A stretch of 64,000 nt of DNA from Chryseobacterium sp. POL2 (GTDB taxonomy: Bacteria > Bacteroidota > Bacteroidia > Flavobacteriales > Weeksellaceae), in the NCBI RefSeq assembly GCF_011058315.1, contig NZ_CP049298.1, positions 1,736,001-1,800,000 of the forward strand, read 5' to 3'. Of this stretch, positions 54,753-63,351 are shown piece after piece. Numbering within the stretch: the first letter of the stretch is position 1; each line of letters starts with the position of its first letter. Under the pieces are notes generated by a model. That model saw only the letters and a list, made by a program, of their open reading frames with translations. It did not search any database and was not told where the DNA came from. Both the position numbers and the translations under genes were made by a program.

Positions 54753-55406
54753 TTAAAGCGCAACTTTTTTGACCTCGCTGATCTGCTGTATAATTTCGTC
54801 GAACGGCTTCTTTACGGCGTATTTTTGCTCGTAGGTGAGTTTTCTCGTGTCGATGGTTTGGAGGCAGTTTCTCTTGAACACGGGATTTTCTAGTAGAGTT
54901 CCGTATTTTGCCAACTCGATATCCATTTCCTTTTGGTTGAGATATTTGTAGCCCTTGTCGTATTTGGAGCGGATGAAGATTCTTTCCGCCTCGCTTTCCA
55001 ACAAACCCAGAAGATTTTTGAATACCAAGGTTGATTTTACGGACACATCGGAATACTCAAAGGGAATGATGATGAAGTCGCTGTACACCAAAACATCGCT
55101 GTATCTCTGGTCCAGTGTTCCCGCCAGATCGAACAGGAACAGGTCTTTGCTTTCTTTCAGGTCGACAACCTGTTCCAAGTCCTCGAAAGGCGGCTCATCG
55201 TCATCTTCGCCAATGACTTCCACCTCGTAGAGTTTGGGCAGTTCCGAGTCCGCATCCTCCCTCCATTTGTTGAAGAAGGATTTTTGGTAGTCGAAATCAA
55301 ACACCTTGATCTTCCTTGTAGAAATTCTGGAGAGATAGTTGGCGAATGCGATGGCGAGGGTGGTTTTCCCTGTTCCGCCTTTTTGGGTGGCAAATGTGAT
55401 GATCAT
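54753..55406 (-). CDS. traA: ParA-family ATPase TraA
   Basis: The 217-residue protein has a deviant Walker A motif (KGGTGKTT, residues 9-16) near the N-terminus (MIITFATQKG), then VFDFDYQKSFFNKWRE and LFLFDLAGTLDQRYSDVLVY. Family members position or partition DNA. In Bacteroidota ICEs TraA is the first tra gene, directly after the mobilization genes, as here: the relaxase stop is two bases upstream. Confidence 0.88.
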   Translation of the reverse strand: MIITFATQKGGTGKTTLAIAFANYLSRISTRKIKVFDFDYQKSFFNKWREDADSELPKLYEVEVIGEDDDEPPFEDLEQVVDLKESKDLFLFDLAGTLDQRYSDVLVYSDFIIIPFEYSDVSVKSTLVFKNLLGLLESEAERIFIRSKYDKGYKYLNQKEMDIELAKYGTLLENPVFKRNCLQTIDTRKLTYEQKYAVKKPFDEIIQQISEVKKVAL

Positions 55407-55408
55407 TC

Positions 55409-56878
55409 TTATGTTCTTTTTTTATTTTTGCGTCTTTTTCTTAACTCTTCTTCGGCAGGGTCTCTCCCTGTTCCTCCCGACGGTTTGGTGAATTGGAAAA
55501 TCAGGTCGTCTATGGTTCTATCCAGTTCCTTGGAAAGATTTTCATCTCTACTTTCCGGTGTCAATTCTTTGCTTGGATTGAGGAATTTTTGATAGGCATT
55601 CTCTCCAATTAAGTTTTCCAATGAACCCACATAATGCAGTTTGGAGTGGACGGCATAATATTTTCCATCTTCCGATTTTATGAGGTGGACATCCTTGTTA
55701 TTCTGTGTTTCGACATAATCCTTTACCTCGTTTTTTATGGCGTTGAAAACCTCCCTGTTCTTTATTTTCTTAGACTCGAAAAGCATAAATTCTATTATAG
55801 CGTTTTCGGGATTCTGGCGTTTCAGATGCTCCATTAATATTTGTTTTGAAAAACTGTCCGCCAGATTATAGTCCTTTAGACTTTCAAAAAGTTTCTTGTC
55901 AATTTTCTCATCGGTCATCTCAAACAGGTCGTCCATCTTCATGATCTCACTTCCCTTGAACACCTTTCCCGATTTGTGGTCGATGATGCTGTATCCGAAG
56001 GGTTTCTGTCCGTCCTTGTGGTGGAAGACCACATCCAGTCCGTAGATGTCCCGCAATTTTTTCTGGAGCTCGCTCTCGAACTCTATCTTGGGTTTCCAAT
56101 GGTCGCTGTGCCTTTCTTCCGGTAGCAGTGATTCCTGCGCCCTTCTGTCCTCTACCTTGAAGACTTTATTGGAACAGAGGTCTTTGTATTTGCTCAAAAT
56201 GGCTTTCAGCTGTCTCATTCGTCCGTTGTCCGAATTGGGGGTAAAACTGATTTGGTTACCGTGGATGGTTTTAAGTTTTACCCCGTTCTTCAGAATGGAA
56301 AAGTCATTTTCATCATTTGTGTCTTTAGTTAGTTTGAACCCGCTTCTTTCAAGCAGGAGTTCCAGTTGGCTGAGTGAAGCAATTTGATAGTTTAGCAGTT
56401 TTTCTAATTTTTCCTCGGAACTTACTCCGTATCGTTTTTCTAGTGTATCTGCCAATGCTTTTTGGGCTTTCAAGCGTTCGTAACTGTCGTTGATTTTCTT
56501 TCCGGTCTGCTTGTCAACCCTTGTGGAGACGATATGGACGTGGTTGTTCTCGGTGTCGCTGTGGTAAACAACTATGAACGGCTGTTTTCCGTAGCCCATT
56601 TCCTGCATGAAGTCTTTGGCGATTTCGGTGATTTCTTCCTTGCCATGATTCTGATATTTTGCAGAAATGACGGCGTGGAACTGTGGTTTCTTTACCTTCT
56701 CATTTTTTGAAATGGATTTGAAGTAGTCCCGAACCTGCTCCGGACTGCTTTCCCCATTGATGAAGGAGGGAAAGTTTTTCATCAGCATCAGTTCTCCTGT
56801 TCCTTTCTCCATCTTTTTGTCGTTGTACTGAACGCCGTGAAAATCCGAGCCTGAAGCAGGAATAATCTTGACAATCAT
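55409..56878 (-). CDS. mobB: Relaxase/mobilization nuclease (MobB type)
   Basis: Nicks oriT and pilots the strand. The 489-residue protein has an N-terminal relaxase domain with H68 in FHAVIS and the HxH site H113/H115 in NNHVHIVSTRVDKQTGKKIN, as in MOBP enzymes. The C-terminal part is helical and basic, ending RKRRKNKKRT. Its start overlaps the stop of the RHH gene by four bases (ATGA). Confidence 0.9.
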   Translation of the reverse strand: MIVKIIPASGSDFHGVQYNDKKMEKGTGELMLMKNFPSFINGESSPEQVRDYFKSISKNEKVKKPQFHAVISAKYQNHGKEEITEIAKDFMQEMGYGKQPFIVVYHSDTENNHVHIVSTRVDKQTGKKINDSYERLKAQKALADTLEKRYGVSSEEKLEKLLNYQIASLSQLELLLERSGFKLTKDTNDENDFSILKNGVKLKTIHGNQISFTPNSDNGRMRQLKAILSKYKDLCSNKVFKVEDRRAQESLLPEERHSDHWKPKIEFESELQKKLRDIYGLDVVFHHKDGQKPFGYSIIDHKSGKVFKGSEIMKMDDLFEMTDEKIDKKLFESLKDYNLADSFSKQILMEHLKRQNPENAIIEFMLFESKKIKNREVFNAIKNEVKDYVETQNNKDVHLIKSEDGKYYAVHSKLHYVGSLENLIGENAYQKFLNPSKELTPESRDENLSKELDRTIDDLIFQFTKPSGGTGRDPAEEELRKRRKNKKRT

Positions 56879-57225
56879 TTTGCGAGCATTTCATAGATCT
56901 TTTCGAAGATTTGGTTTTGCTGCTTCTTCAATTTGGCGATTTCTGAAAGCTTTGCGGTGAAGTTTTTCAGTTCTGATTCCGAAATAAACTTTTGTCCGTT
57001 TGCAATTTTCGCTACCTGGTTGATGTTGGTCTCTATCTTGATGAAGACGTTGTCTTGTTTTTCAATGAACGCCAGTATCTGTCTTCTTTCGTTGTCTAAA
57101 ATTCTGTTCTCAACTGATGCCGTCAGTAAGTCGGTCAATGTGAGGTTTCTGTCTTTGCATATTTTTTTCCAGTCCTGTTTTTTGGTTTTGGATATTCTGA
57201 ATTTTATGTAGTCTTCTTTTTCCAT
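56875..57225 (-). CDS. mobA: Relaxosome accessory protein (RHH, MobA type)
   Basis: The 116-residue product begins with a ribbon-helix-helix-like motif (KEDYIKFRISKTKKQDWKKI, NLTLTDLLTASVEN). A helical half follows (IETNINQVAKIANGQKF), as in MobA/MobC proteins that melt DNA at oriT for the relaxase. It is translated with mobB through an ATGA overlap. Confidence 0.85.
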   Translation of the reverse strand: MEKEDYIKFRISKTKKQDWKKICKDRNLTLTDLLTASVENRILDNERRQILAFIEKQDNVFIKIETNINQVAKIANGQKFISESELKNFTAKLSEIAKLKKQQNQIFEKIYEMLAK

Positions 57226-57248
57226 TAAGGACTTTGTTGAATCATCAA

Positions 57249-58043
57249 TTAGGGCAGATAAGGCTTGATCCAGTTGGAATATCCTTGAACTTCTCCGTAG
57301 GTGTAGTAGGATGTGGACATTGCGTTTAGGGAGGTTTGCGGAATCTGGATGCTGTAATTCTCCAGCAGGGCTGGAAAATATTGCGTGGAATTTTCCGTAT
57401 GCAGTAAGACAATCTGGTTGGGAATGTATCCGATGTCGCTGTAGATGCTCGCAATGCTGATGAAGGCGTTTCCCGTAATCGGTGCGGAATCAGAAGACCT
57501 GTACATCTGAAACCATACATTTACAATTCCCTGTACTTTTCTGAACAAAACCGCTCCCTTTAGTCCTCCGAAATTTTTGGTTCCAATGGTGTAATATTTT
57601 GAGGAGGTAAGATAGGCGTGGCTATTTCCCGAATAGTTTACAGGGGCGGACCAAGTTGAAGTTGCTGTCAGTGCGGCGGTGCTGTTGGGATCGAAGGTGA
57701 GTACAATTCTGTATTCGACAGGCTGTTTCTCCTTTGCGAAATTCTGCCATACGTTGCCGTCAAAATAATACATTCCTGATTCTGAAATATTGATGACCTG
57801 CCCCGAAAGATTGGAAGCCGGAGCGGTGGCAAATACAACCGCACCTTTTTTTGCCTGTGTGTAAAACTTGTTCGCCAACTGGTCGCCCGTTATCCTTGGA
57901 GGAATAATCCCGTCATGATGTGAGGTGTCGTTTGGTTTTCCTACTACATCAAAAGTAGTTTCGGGTGTCTGTGTGTTTATTCCGACCTGCGCATTGAGGT
58001 TGATGGCAAAAAGTGTCAGGAGAACATAGAGGGTTGCTTTCAT
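57249..58043 (-). CDS. Secreted surface protein with GINTxxP module on the ICE
   Basis: The 264-residue protein has a signal peptide (YVLLTLFAINLNAQ) directly followed by VGINTQTPETTFDVVGKPND, the Bacteroidota surface-protein entry motif. GIIPPRI and GMYYFDGNVWQNF repeat the module found in 18975-19523. The C-terminal half is a beta-rich domain with Trp-containing strands (FGGLKGAVLFRKVQGIVNVW). It is first in the mob/tra operon. Possible mating-pair or host-surface contact protein; inference only. Confidence 0.65.
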   Translation of the reverse strand: MKATLYVLLTLFAINLNAQVGINTQTPETTFDVVGKPNDTSHHDGIIPPRITGDQLANKFYTQAKKGAVVFATAPASNLSGQVINISESGMYYFDGNVWQNFAKEKQPVEYRIVLTFDPNSTAALTATSTWSAPVNYSGNSHAYLTSSKYYTIGTKNFGGLKGAVLFRKVQGIVNVWFQMYRSSDSAPITGNAFISIASIYSDIGYIPNQIVLLHTENSTQYFPALLENYSIQIPQTSLNAMSTSYYTYGEVQGYSNWIKPYLP

Positions 58044-58124
58044 TTTTTTGATTAAAATTTCTGTTGCAAAATTGGGACATCAAATCCGTGAAAACAATAG
58101 TGTTCATGGGGCGTGGGCTAAATA

Positions 58125-58192
58125 AGAACAATTTAGACGAGTTTAGATTCTCCGAAGATTAAAAAAGAATAATTTAGACGAGTTTAGATGCT
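58125..58192. repeat. Pair of 27-bp direct repeats, 41-bp period
   Basis: Copies at 58125-58151 and 58166-58192 share the core AATTTAGACGAGTTTAGAT and differ at two positions. The 41-bp spacing is close to four DNA turns. They lie 82-149 bases upstream of the first gene of the mob/tra operon, the usual place for regulator or relaxosome sites. Confidence 0.7.
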
Positions 58193-58240
58193 TGAACCAG
58201 ATTTGGTGATTAAAAAAAACAAGTTCCGCCGTTTTTTCCC

Positions 58241-58319
58241 CTTTTGCAAAAAGGCAAGACCGTCTTTGTCCCAAAACTTGAAAAGTTTGTGGGTACAAAG
58301 ACACATCTTGCAACAAAAG
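58241..58319. repeat. Long imperfect inverted repeat
   Basis: Nested pairings are CTTTTG (58241-58246) with CAAAAG (58314-58319), GCAAGA (58254-58259) with TCTTGC (58306-58311), and GTCTTTGT (58262-58269) with ACAAAGAC (58295-58302). The central AAACTT/AAGTTT closes the structure. Not followed by a convincing T run on the minus strand, so a DNA structure such as oriT is as likely as a terminator. Confidence 0.6.
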
Positions 58320-58447
58320 TTTACTGATTTTTTTAGAGGTCTGAAAAGGTTCCTCGAATGCTTATATTAGGGTTGTTTTGCGGTTTTTTATGATAAAGTT
58401 GCTTTGGAAGGAAAAAAACATGGAAAACGGGGAGAATTGAGGTGTAA

Positions 58448-58550
58448 CTTTTCTACCCACGTTTGCGAGTAGGATGTGGCTGATTTACGCAGGTTGCATG
58501 ATAACCTGTAGCTAAATTACCCAACTTATTGAAAAAGATAAGTTTATTTG
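58448..58550. repeat. 103-bp related repeat, copy 1
   Basis: Aligns without gaps with 58824-58926, by eye about three quarters identical. Shared blocks include GGATGTG, ATTTACGCAGGTTG, TTGAAAAAGAT and TTTATTTG. Inside, CAGGTT and AACCTG form a short inverted repeat. Confidence 0.65.
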
Positions 58551-58823
58551 GTGCAGGTTTTGAAGGAAGGTGTGTCTTTTTATCATTGAAATTTTTGTCA
58601 GAATGCTTATCATTTAGGAAAATGTAGGGTGGGTCTATTTTACCCAGGTTGATTTTGAACTTGTGTCTATTTTTCGCAGGTGGTTACTTTGGGAGTGCAT
58701 ATTTAACAAAAGAATCGGAAGGACTGAAAATTCTGTAGATGATTATTTCAGAGTTATTTTTTAGATTTTAGTTTAGATAATCTTGGAATTAAAAATAATG
58801 AAAAAGATTCTCTTGGAAATGGG

Positions 58824-58926
58824 CTTTTTTACGCGGCTTTGTGATTGGGATGTGCCCAATTTACGCAGGTTGAAAAATTGCCTGTGGTTAAATCAGGCAG
58901 GTTTTTGAAAAAGATGACTTTATTTG
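58824..58926. repeat. 103-bp related repeat, copy 2
   Basis: Second copy of the unit at 58448, 376 bases away. The inner inverted repeat is kept as CAGG/CCTG with a wobble next to it. It lies about 340 bases before the recombinase gene. Confidence 0.65.
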
Positions 58927-59263
58927 TTGAGAATTTGCACTAATAATGCACGGAAATCCCTCGTTTCTGTAAGAAATCTTAGCATTAACAATTATTTTCC
59001 TAAAAAAAGATTATTAAAATGTAAAGATAAGCAAAACGGTTAAACCCGTTATTATACAATGCTTTATAAAAGTGTAGTCTTGTTTGAGAACTCTCTGTCC
59101 GAAAGGTTTTGGGCTTGAAAATACAAAGTTAGGTTCCTAAATCGTTACCTATTGAGTTGGTAGCCAATAAGTACTAACAGTTTATATTTCAGTCTTTTGC
59201 ACCTCTTTTTACGTTTCCTTGTAACTCAATGTAATTTAATTTTAAACATTAAACATTGTGGTT

Positions 59264-60514
59264 ATGGAACAGACAAAAAGGTCAACGTTTAAATTGCTTT
59301 TCTACCTGAAAAAGAACGAACCAAAAAAGAACGGTAATGCTCCGATTATGGCACGTATTACCATTGACGGAACACCTAAAACTTTCGGAACAAAGTTAGA
59401 AATTAACGCAGATAATTGGGATTTAAAGTTCGGGAGGGTTTTAGGAAAGAGTGCGGAAGCAATAAGGATAAACAAAAAATTAGACAACATACGAGGTCGT
59501 ATTGATACGATTTACGAAGATATGCTCAAACACGAGGGCTTTGCCACCTCTCAAAAAGTAAAGCTCTCCTTTTTGGGCGTTGGTGTAATGGACAATGCTA
59601 TCCTAAAAGTTTTCAACGACCAGAACGACCAATTTAAAAAATTGGTCGAAAAAGAAGAACGCTCAGAGGGTACTTACAATAAGTATATCACAGTTTGCAA
59701 TCATCTTTCCAACTTTATACAGTTACGCTATCATCGTGATGATATGGCTTTCCGTGAATTGAATAACGATTTTATCCGTGAGTTTGATTTTTACCTACGT
59801 TATGATATACAATTAAGCCATAATACAATTTGGGTTTATACAATGCCTGTTTTGGCTTTGGCAGAGTTAGCTATTAAAAAGGGCTTGATACGTGAATATC
59901 CTTTTGAGGATTACGAAATCGGTATGGAGGAAACCGACAGAGGTTACATTTTGAAAGAGGACGTTGAGAAACTAATGCTAAGTAAGCCACCACACCCACG
60001 GTATGAAGTTGTAAAAGACCTGTTTATTTTCAGTTGCTTTACAGGGCTTGCGTATGCGGATATTAAGAAATTGAAAAGAAGCAATATACAATCATTTTTT
60101 GACGGTCATCAATGGATTATCAGCCGGAGAAAGAAATCAGATGTTTCTTCCAATGTTCGTCTGATGGATATTCCAAAGCGTATCATTGAAAAGTATATAG
60201 GCACTACCCGTAATGATTTTATATTCCCTATTCCAACCAATGTCACGTGTAATAAGCATATCACAAAGTTGATTGAAAATGCAGAAATTATTACAGAGCA
60301 AAAAGTAACTTTCCACACAGCAAGACATACATTCGGAACAATGTTTTTGACCGAGGGTGTACCGCTTGAAAGCTTAAGCAAAATGATGGGGCATAAAAAT
60401 ATTTCTACCACACAGATTTATGCAAAGATTACCAGCCAAAAAATTAGTAAGGATATGGATTTAGTTACTCCGAAATTTAAGGCTATGGAAGAAGCATTTT
60501 TGACAGCTATCTAA
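59264..60514 (+). CDS. Tyrosine recombinase/integrase
   Basis: Catalyses excision and integration. I prefer the ATG at 59264 (MEQTKRSTFKLLFYLKKNEP), giving 416 residues, over the GTG two codons upstream. The N-terminal arm-binding domain (ITIDGTPKTFGTKLEINADN) is followed by a SAM-like core-binding domain. The catalytic domain carries R in FSCFTGLAYADIKKLKR context, H-A-R-H in TFHTARHTFGT, H in MMGHKNISTTQ and the nucleophile Y in IYAKIT. The family is that of Bacteroidota ICE integrases. Confidence 0.93.
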   Translation: MEQTKRSTFKLLFYLKKNEPKKNGNAPIMARITIDGTPKTFGTKLEINADNWDLKFGRVLGKSAEAIRINKKLDNIRGRIDTIYEDMLKHEGFATSQKVKLSFLGVGVMDNAILKVFNDQNDQFKKLVEKEERSEGTYNKYITVCNHLSNFIQLRYHRDDMAFRELNNDFIREFDFYLRYDIQLSHNTIWVYTMPVLALAELAIKKGLIREYPFEDYEIGMEETDRGYILKEDVEKLMLSKPPHPRYEVVKDLFIFSCFTGLAYADIKKLKRSNIQSFFDGHQWIISRRKKSDVSSNVRLMDIPKRIIEKYIGTTRNDFIFPIPTNVTCNKHITKLIENAEIITEQKVTFHTARHTFGTMFLTEGVPLESLSKMMGHKNISTTQIYAKITSQKISKDMDLVTPKFKAMEEAFLTAI

Positions 60515-60536
60515 TTAAATTCAAACAGATAAATGA

Positions 60537-60566
60537 ACAGAACTTAACGGTTCTGTTTTTTTTTTT
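60537..60566 (+). terminator. Terminator of the integrase gene
   Basis: ACAGAAC (60537-60543) pairs with GTTCTGT (60550-60556) and is followed by more than ten Ts. It lies 23 bases after the stop codon. Confidence 0.88.
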
Positions 60567-61043
60567 GCTCAATTTTTAATCGCCAAAGCACATTTACCTC
60601 CCTTTCCAATCCCTCGCTGTAAAAGAGCTTTTGGCTACTTCTTAAACAGAAATTTAAAAAACGCCCTGCCCCCAATATCCCCCATTTCCAGCATTTTTGA
60701 AATCCCTGTTGGTCAGGCTTTCATAGCCTGATTGTTTATCTCCATTTAAAAAATAGTTGGAACCATTTCCCATAAAGTAACCGGTAAAAAGGCAGCCAAG
60801 TTATGACGGGCAGCCACCGCACCCACCCACCAATAAAAAAAACGAATGAACGGTTTCCCCCTAAAGGAACCCCCATTAAATCATTTTTTTTCTTGGTTTT
60901 CGCTATTGCCCGTCTTGATTGTCCGCTTTCTTTTTTCCGGTTTTTCTTTTGGAAAAATGATTTGCGAAGCGAGGCGGAGCAAGCCACAGCAGGAAAGAGA
61001 AAAGCGAGCGTAACATATTTTTTAACATCAAAATTTTATCAAA
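60567..61043. other. Intergenic region between integrase and DUF932 gene
   Basis: No supported gene. A CAGGCT/AGCCTG hairpin lies near 60715-60733 and a G+C-richer patch at 60964-61010 just before the DUF932 start. Two frames of 83 and 99 codons exist but have no protein-like features. Confidence 0.4.
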
Positions 61044-62117
61044 ATGGCACACAACATCAATTACAACGAGAGAACAGGGAAACACAGTTTTTTATCTGTT
61101 AAACAAAAAGCGTGGCACGGGCTGGGGCAGATTGTCGAGCAGTACCCAACAAGTACAGAAGCTATCATACACGCAGGTTTAGATTATGAAGTAGAAAAAG
61201 CACCTCTATTTACCAAAGGTTCGGGTATTATCGAAACAGCCGACAGCATAGAGTTAGGTAGCACCGAATTAGAAGTACCTAACTATTTCGCTAACATTCG
61301 CACCGACAATAACGCAGTTTTGGGAGTAGTCGGTAAGGATTATCACATTGTACAAAACCGTGAAGCATTCAATTTCTTTGATGCTATTGTGGGTGGAGGC
61401 GACGGCATTTTATACGAAACGGCAGGGGCTTTAGGCAAAGGGGAACGCATTTTTATCACGGCAAAACTGCCCGACTATATCCGTGTGGGAAATGGCGACG
61501 ACGTGACGGAAAAATACATCTTCCTAACAACCAGCCACGACGGAAGCGGAAGTATTACGGCAGCGTTTACACCTATTCGCATAGTTTGTCAAAACACCTT
61601 AAACGCCTCTTTGCGTACAATGACAAATGTTGTGCGAATTAAGCACACATCGGGAGCAAAATCCCGTATCGAAAACGCTCACAAGATTATGGGGCTTGCC
61701 AACACTTTGAGCAGTCAGTTAGAGGGGATTTTCAACCAATGGACGAAAATAAGAGTAACCGACAGAGAAGTAAGAAAGCTAATCCAAATGGCACTTAGCC
61801 CTAATAAGGAAACGTTAGAGCTTATCAAAAAAGGTGCGGAAGATGAAGTTTCTACCGTATTTAAAAACACCGTAGAGAATGCTCTTACTTACGCAATGGA
61901 AAGTGAAACCCAACTAATGGACACAACAAAGGGTACTTTATTCGGAGCATATAACGCTGTGACAGGCTACTATCAAAACGTAAAAAAATACAATAATGAC
62001 GAAGCCAAGTTACAGAACATTGTATTAGGTGGAACGGCTCAACGCAAATCACAAAAGGCATTTAATCTATGTACCGCCTTTGCGTTAGACGGTGCGGAAA
62101 TCTTAAACTTTAATTAA
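61044..62117 (+). CDS. DUF932 (phage/plasmid-like TIGR03299 type) protein
   Basis: The 357-residue protein begins MAHNINYNERTGKHSFLSVK, then KAWHGLGQIVEQYPTS, the start signature of the DUF932 family. ITAAFTPIRIVCQNTLNASL (about 172-191) is its conserved core. Widespread on plasmids, phages and Bacteroidota ICEs; no activity is established. First gene of a three-gene cargo set. Confidence 0.88.
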   Translation: MAHNINYNERTGKHSFLSVKQKAWHGLGQIVEQYPTSTEAIIHAGLDYEVEKAPLFTKGSGIIETADSIELGSTELEVPNYFANIRTDNNAVLGVVGKDYHIVQNREAFNFFDAIVGGGDGILYETAGALGKGERIFITAKLPDYIRVGNGDDVTEKYIFLTTSHDGSGSITAAFTPIRIVCQNTLNASLRTMTNVVRIKHTSGAKSRIENAHKIMGLANTLSSQLEGIFNQWTKIRVTDREVRKLIQMALSPNKETLELIKKGAEDEVSTVFKNTVENALTYAMESETQLMDTTKGTLFGAYNAVTGYYQNVKKYNNDEAKLQNIVLGGTAQRKSQKAFNLCTAFALDGAEILNFN

Positions 62118-62125
62118 ATAACAAC

Positions 62126-62153
62126 AGGCTACCGCCATAAACGGTGGTAGCCT
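62126..62153 (+). other. Intercistronic hairpin
   Basis: AGGCTACCGCC (62126-62136) pairs with GGTGGTAGCCT (62143-62153), 11 bp with one wobble. No T run follows, so it is more likely an mRNA processing or protecting structure than a terminator. Confidence 0.6.
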
Positions 62154-62169
62154 ACTAAAAACAAGAGAT

Positions 62170-62580
62170 ATGAAAGCATTACATAAAATGGACAATTTGG
62201 ATAGAGGCGAATTGCTTTGCAAGTTATTCCCCGAAGAAATGGCGAACATTCAGAACGCTATAAAAAAGCAGTGTGATTACTTCCTGCACAATGAAATCGC
62301 CTTTAGAGAGGGTTGGCATAAAAAGGGATTTTTTACCGCAGATTTTTGGTACTGGCTTGTCCAGAATGCACACAGGGTAATAGAGAAGAACGAGGACAAG
62401 CTACTGAAAAAGCCCCGTTGGTTCGCAGACCATTTTTTTGACGGACACAATGCAATATTTGCGATAAACTGCCTTATTGAATATGCACAGGCAGAAGAAT
62501 GTACACCCAATCTGAAACAGGCTATACACCTAATTTTCGGGAATGAGCCTTTATTAAAAGTAACCCTAAACGATAAATAA
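62170..62580 (+). CDS. Hypothetical ICE cargo protein
   Basis: The 136-residue, mainly helical protein (MKALHKMDNLDRGELLCKLF, KKGFFTADFWYWLVQNAHRV) is rich in Trp and Phe in its middle. It lies 53 bases after DUF932 and two bases before the next gene. Family unknown to me; often seen beside DUF932 genes on such elements. Confidence 0.65.
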   Translation: MKALHKMDNLDRGELLCKLFPEEMANIQNAIKKQCDYFLHNEIAFREGWHKKGFFTADFWYWLVQNAHRVIEKNEDKLLKKPRWFADHFFDGHNAIFAINCLIEYAQAEECTPNLKQAIHLIFGNEPLLKVTLNDK

Positions 62581-62582
62581 TT

Positions 62583-63098
62583 ATGGCTAATTGGTGCAAT
62601 AATACGGTTGTTTTCGAGGGACACCCGAAAGCAATCGAACAAATAAACGGGCTATTTAAATCTATGGCAGATAGTCAAAAAATTGACGATGTAGGACAGT
62701 TACCCGATTTTATACAGGATAGTGACGGAGATTATTTCTACAATATCGAACAGTACGAGGGTTTAACAAACGAGTTTCATTATGAAACGAAGTACACCCC
62801 CAATACGGAAACCGTGAAGTGGATAGCGGAGCATTTTAAAGTAGATTTTACGCTGGAGTATGAGGAATTAGGTTGCAAGGAATACGGTAAAGTAATATTT
62901 GAGGGCGGCATATTGACGGACATTAGTTTAGACCAGCAGGACATTGACAGCTTTACATTAGACGAAGCAACAGATACCTACTATTTTGAGGGAGAAGAAT
63001 ACGACAGTGAGTGCGAAATACTCGAAACTTTGCTGGAACGTAAAATCGAAAATCATTTTAATAGCATTAAAAGCCAAGCTATAAAAAAGCCAAGTTGA
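62583..63098 (+). CDS. Api92-like protein (DUF1281-related)
   Basis: The 171-residue protein begins MANWCNNTVVFEGHPKAIEQ, the W-C-x-N start of the Api92/DUF1281 family with a ferredoxin-like fold. The rest is strongly acidic (DDVGQLPDFIQDSDGDYFYN, DSECEILE). Function unknown. Downstream hairpins at 63142-63206 probably end the transcript. Confidence 0.7.
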   Translation: MANWCNNTVVFEGHPKAIEQINGLFKSMADSQKIDDVGQLPDFIQDSDGDYFYNIEQYEGLTNEFHYETKYTPNTETVKWIAEHFKVDFTLEYEELGCKEYGKVIFEGGILTDISLDQQDIDSFTLDEATDTYYFEGEEYDSECEILETLLERKIENHFNSIKSQAIKKPS

Positions 63099-63141
63099 TA
63101 GATTTGCCAATATGGTTAAGCAAACCGAAAAAATAAACTAC

Positions 63142-63206
63142 CGCCCGACCTCAAAAATCGGGCGACAAAAAGACAGATCCTACCGATGGTAGGGCAGTCT
63201 TTTTGT
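63142..63206. terminator. Double hairpin after the cargo genes
   Basis: The first hairpin is CGCCCGA (63142-63148) with TCGGGCG (63158-63164). The second has the outer stem ACAAAAAGAC (63165-63174) with GTCTTTTTGT (63197-63206) and the inner stem CCTACC (63179-63184) with GGTAGG (63188-63193). The T-rich right arm and A-rich left arm could work as a terminator in both directions. Confidence 0.65.
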
Positions 63207-63351
63207 ATTATTATGGTGCAATCCTTTTAGGTTGCGATATTTTACGTGGGATATTCATTATCCCTTTTTGCTATTGAATGTACTTCTTTTCTTACCACAT
63301 TAGCGACCAAAGAAAAGAAGCAAAAGAACGTCGCTTCTAAGAACAGATATT

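Larger units (their letters stand above)
58044..59263. other. Non-coding control region, candidate oriT and recombination region
   Basis: No frame here looks like a gene. The region holds a 27-bp direct repeat pair, a long imperfect inverted repeat, two 103-bp related copies, further TTTACGCAGGTTG-like words, and an AACGG/CCGTT hairpin near 59036-59053. It lies between the leftward mob/tra operon and the rightward recombinase gene. Confidence 0.5.

Noticed and set aside
58125-58192. Direct repeats considered as a CRISPR array
   Set aside because: Only two copies, a 14-base gap and no cas genes anywhere in the window.
58188-58370. 60-codon plus-strand frame in the ICE control region
   Set aside because: It is produced by the long inverted repeat; the protein has no plausible fold and no promoter.
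60736-61102. Frames of 83 (minus) and 99 (plus) codons before DUF932
   Set aside because: They overlap each other and the DUF932 start; composition is not protein-like.
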